From positions 1 to 7,939 of the forward strand of contig CAMFLN010000108.1 of assembly GCA_945957305.1 (NCBI GenBank): a stretch of 7,939 bases of DNA, read 5' to 3'. Every line of letters begins with the position of its first letter. Positions within the stretch are counted from its first letter, which is position 1. The stretch is from an uncultured Planctomycetaceae bacterium. GTDB taxonomy: Bacteria; Planctomycetota; Planctomycetia; Pirellulales; JACPPG01. A program made the position numbers and the translations under genes. Of this stretch, positions 6,914 to 7,939 are shown in pieces. The notes below the pieces were generated by a model. It was not told where the DNA came from, ran no database searches, and saw only the letters and a list, made by a program, of their open reading frames with translations.

Positions 6914-6943
6914 TTAGCATCCAGCCTGACGATTTGCGATAAT
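6914..6943 (+). promoter_or_regulatory. Candidate extended -10 promoter of TPR/HEAT gene
   Basis: TTAGCA (4 of 6 to TTGACA), 18 bases, then GATAAT preceded by TGC, an extended -10 feature. Transcription would start near 6950, giving a leader of roughly 115 bases that begins with the hairpin at 6954. Inferred by eye only. Confidence 0.35.
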
Positions 6944-6953
6944 CCCGGCAGCG

Positions 6954-6981
6954 GCCGCGAGGTTTTGTACAAACTCGCGGC
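6954..6981 (+). promoter_or_regulatory. Leader hairpin A (alternative structure)
   Basis: GCCGCGAG (6954-6961) pairs perfectly with CTCGCGGC (6974-6981). The 12-base loop holds the palindrome TTTGTACAAA (6964-6973), so at DNA level this is a near-perfect dyad with a two-base insertion. Its 3' arm is shared with hairpin B, so both cannot form at once. Confidence 0.45.
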
Positions 6982-6999
6982 GGGGCATTTTCCGCCGCG
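6976..6999 (+). promoter_or_regulatory. Leader hairpin B (alternative structure)
   Basis: CGCGGCGG (6976-6983) pairs perfectly with CCGCCGCG (6992-6999) around the loop GGCATTTT. It uses bases 6976-6981, which also form the 3' arm of hairpin A. It ends 67 bases before the start codon at 7067. No U-tract follows, so it is not an ordinary intrinsic terminator. Confidence 0.45.
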
Positions 7000-7053
7000 G
7001 CATTCAACGACTCGCGCGTCTGCCAGGAACATATCGCCAGAGGCAAAATTGGC

Positions 7054-7061
7054 GGAGGAGG
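7054..7061 (+). promoter_or_regulatory. Strong ribosome binding site of TPR/HEAT gene
   Basis: GGAGGAGG contains a full AGGAGG core, 5 bases before the ATG at 7067. This is the strongest Shine-Dalgarno sequence in the window, and it fixes the start and strand of a gene whose end lies outside. Confidence 0.8.
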
Positions 7062-7066
7062 CTTGT

Positions 7067-7939
7067 ATGCGGTTGAGGCACCGTGTGCAGCAAGTCGGGG
7101 CGCTCGCGCTGTTGTGGAGTTCATGCGCGCTCTGTGCGCTCGCGGCGGAAAAAGCTGCCGACAAAAAAATCGCTCAGGGGCCAGGCACCTCAAGGGCGCC
7201 GGACACCGCTGAGGCGAGTCGCGATTCCGCGACAGAGCAAAGTTCGCCGGCCGCGCAACTGGTCCGTGCGGCCCTGCAAGCCGAGGCCGACGGCGACGCC
7301 GCGCGACGAGCCGCCTATCTGCAAGAAGCGCTCGCGGCCGATCCTGATTACGCGCCCGCGCATTGGCATTCGGGACACGTACGCTCGGGCGATGCCTGGC
7401 TGCCAGCGGCCGAGGCCGCGACGTCGAACGTGCAGGCCGGCAAAGTGGCGAAGTACCGGGCCCTGCGCGATCAGTCGTATGATACCGCGGCCGCTCATTT
7501 GTCATTGGCACGCTGGTGCGCTTCCGCAGGACTGAAGGATGAAGAGCGCGTACACTTGGTTTACGGAATCTACGCAAGGCCGACAAAAAAGCAGCGCAAC
7601 GAAGCGATTCGACAACTGGGACTAGTGCGCCGCAATGGGATCTGGTTGTCGGCTGAACAATTCGAACAACAAAAAGAGCGGCTTGCTCAGAACGACCGCA
7701 AGCTACGACTTTGGAAGCCACGGTTTTCCACGCTGCGCCGCGATTTGGAAGGAAAGGATCACGCGCGTCATGCAGCCGCGCTTGCAGAGATCAAGACACT
7801 CCGCGATCCGGCGGCGATCCCGTCGTTGGCCAGCCTTGTGAAGGCAGGCGATTTAAGCGTCAGGCAAAGTGCTCTCGATGCCTTGAGTGGCATTGGAGAT
7901 CAGAACGCCATTGATGCGATACTGCAGCTTGCGGTTTTC
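7067..7939 (+). CDS. Secreted TPR/HEAT-repeat protein (3' truncated by window)
   Basis: An uninterrupted frame of 291 codons from the ATG at 7067 to the window edge, with no stop seen. Residues 1-27 are a signal peptide: basic RLRHR, hydrophobic VGALALLWSSCALCALAA. Residues 28-61 are a polar, low-complexity linker. Residues 62-96 (LVRAALQAEADGDAARRAAY and on to ALAADPDYAPAHW) resemble a TPR helical pair. Residues 138-195 (AAAHLSLARWCASAGLKDEE, later QLGLVRRNGIWLS) match a segment common in planctomycete secreted TPR/HEAT proteins. Residues 232-291 carry HEAT-like repeats (DPAAIPSLASLVKAGDLSVR, then SALDALSGIGDQNAIDAIL), and more repeats are likely beyond the edge. It is probably a periplasmic scaffold or binding protein with no visible catalytic motif. 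It is divergent from the sulfatase, with two overlapping hairpins in the leader. A long minus-strand open frame across this region is a shadow. Confidence 0.82.
   Translation, partial: MRLRHRVQQVGALALLWSSCALCALAAEKAADKKIAQGPGTSRAPDTAEASRDSATEQSSPAAQLVRAALQAEADGDAARRAAYLQEALAADPDYAPAHWHSGHVRSGDAWLPAAEAATSNVQAGKVAKYRALRDQSYDTAAAHLSLARWCASAGLKDEERVHLVYGIYARPTKKQRNEAIRQLGLVRRNGIWLSAEQFEQQKERLAQNDRKLRLWKPRFSTLRRDLEGKDHARHAAALAEIKTLRDPAAIPSLASLVKAGDLSVRQSALDALSGIGDQNAIDAILQLAVF

Noticed and set aside
6976..7010. Hairpin B as an intrinsic terminator
   Set aside because: The 3' side is followed by GCATTCAACG, not a U-tract, and on the minus strand no T-run follows the stem either.
6651..7721. Minus-strand open frame of 356 codons covering the divergent region and the TPR/HEAT gene
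   Set aside because: It is Arg/Pro/Ser-rich without family features and overlaps the sulfatase N-terminus in another frame. The opposing plus-strand frame has a signal peptide, a GGAGGAGG site and recognisable repeats.

Overview
The window looks like chromosome from a planctomycete, most likely Pirellulales-like. This is inferred from gene content, since no search was run: an F-type ATP synthase tail of planctomycete character, an ECF sigma factor paired with a membrane anti-sigma factor carrying FecR-like and HEAT-like parts, a secreted HEWGTFTSF-type protein of unknown function, a formylglycine sulfatase, and a secreted TPR/HEAT protein. The coding sequence is GC-rich with short intergenic gaps. 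All six genes seen are protein coding. I found no rRNA, tRNA, CRISPR array or transposase.

Layout. Bases 1-1124 (+) are the 3' three quarters of atpD. A 179-base gap with two opposed arrays of 7-bp repeats leads to atpC (1304-1750, +), the end of the ATP synthase operon. A 254-base convergent gap (1751-2004) holds two REPIN-like units, each a pair of inverted palindromes. On the minus strand, the ECF sigma factor (3376-3933) is followed after 6 bases by its probable anti-sigma factor (2005-3369). A 199-base divergent region with a strong dyad-symmetric site (4016-4043) separates this module from a secreted protein of unknown function (4133-5551, +). That gene runs tail to tail into a sulfatase (5459-6832, -), and the two coding regions overlap by 93 bases. 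A second divergent region (6833-7066) holds candidate promoters in both directions and two overlapping, mutually exclusive hairpins. It leads into a secreted TPR/HEAT protein (7067 to the window end, +, truncated).

How the genes fit together. atpD and atpC encode the F1 beta and epsilon subunits of ATP synthase. The sigma/anti-sigma pair is a self-contained cell-surface signalling switch, translationally coupled through a Shine-Dalgarno sequence that overlaps the sigma stop codon. The remaining three products carry export signals and would act outside the cytoplasm. Three of the five non-ATP-synthase proteins end in HEAT-like helical repeats. Whether the sigma factor controls the divergent secreted gene or the sulfatase is open. 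The most interesting non-coding features are the REPIN-like pair, the opposed heptamer arrays, the central dyad at 4016-4043 and the alternative hairpins at 6954-7000.
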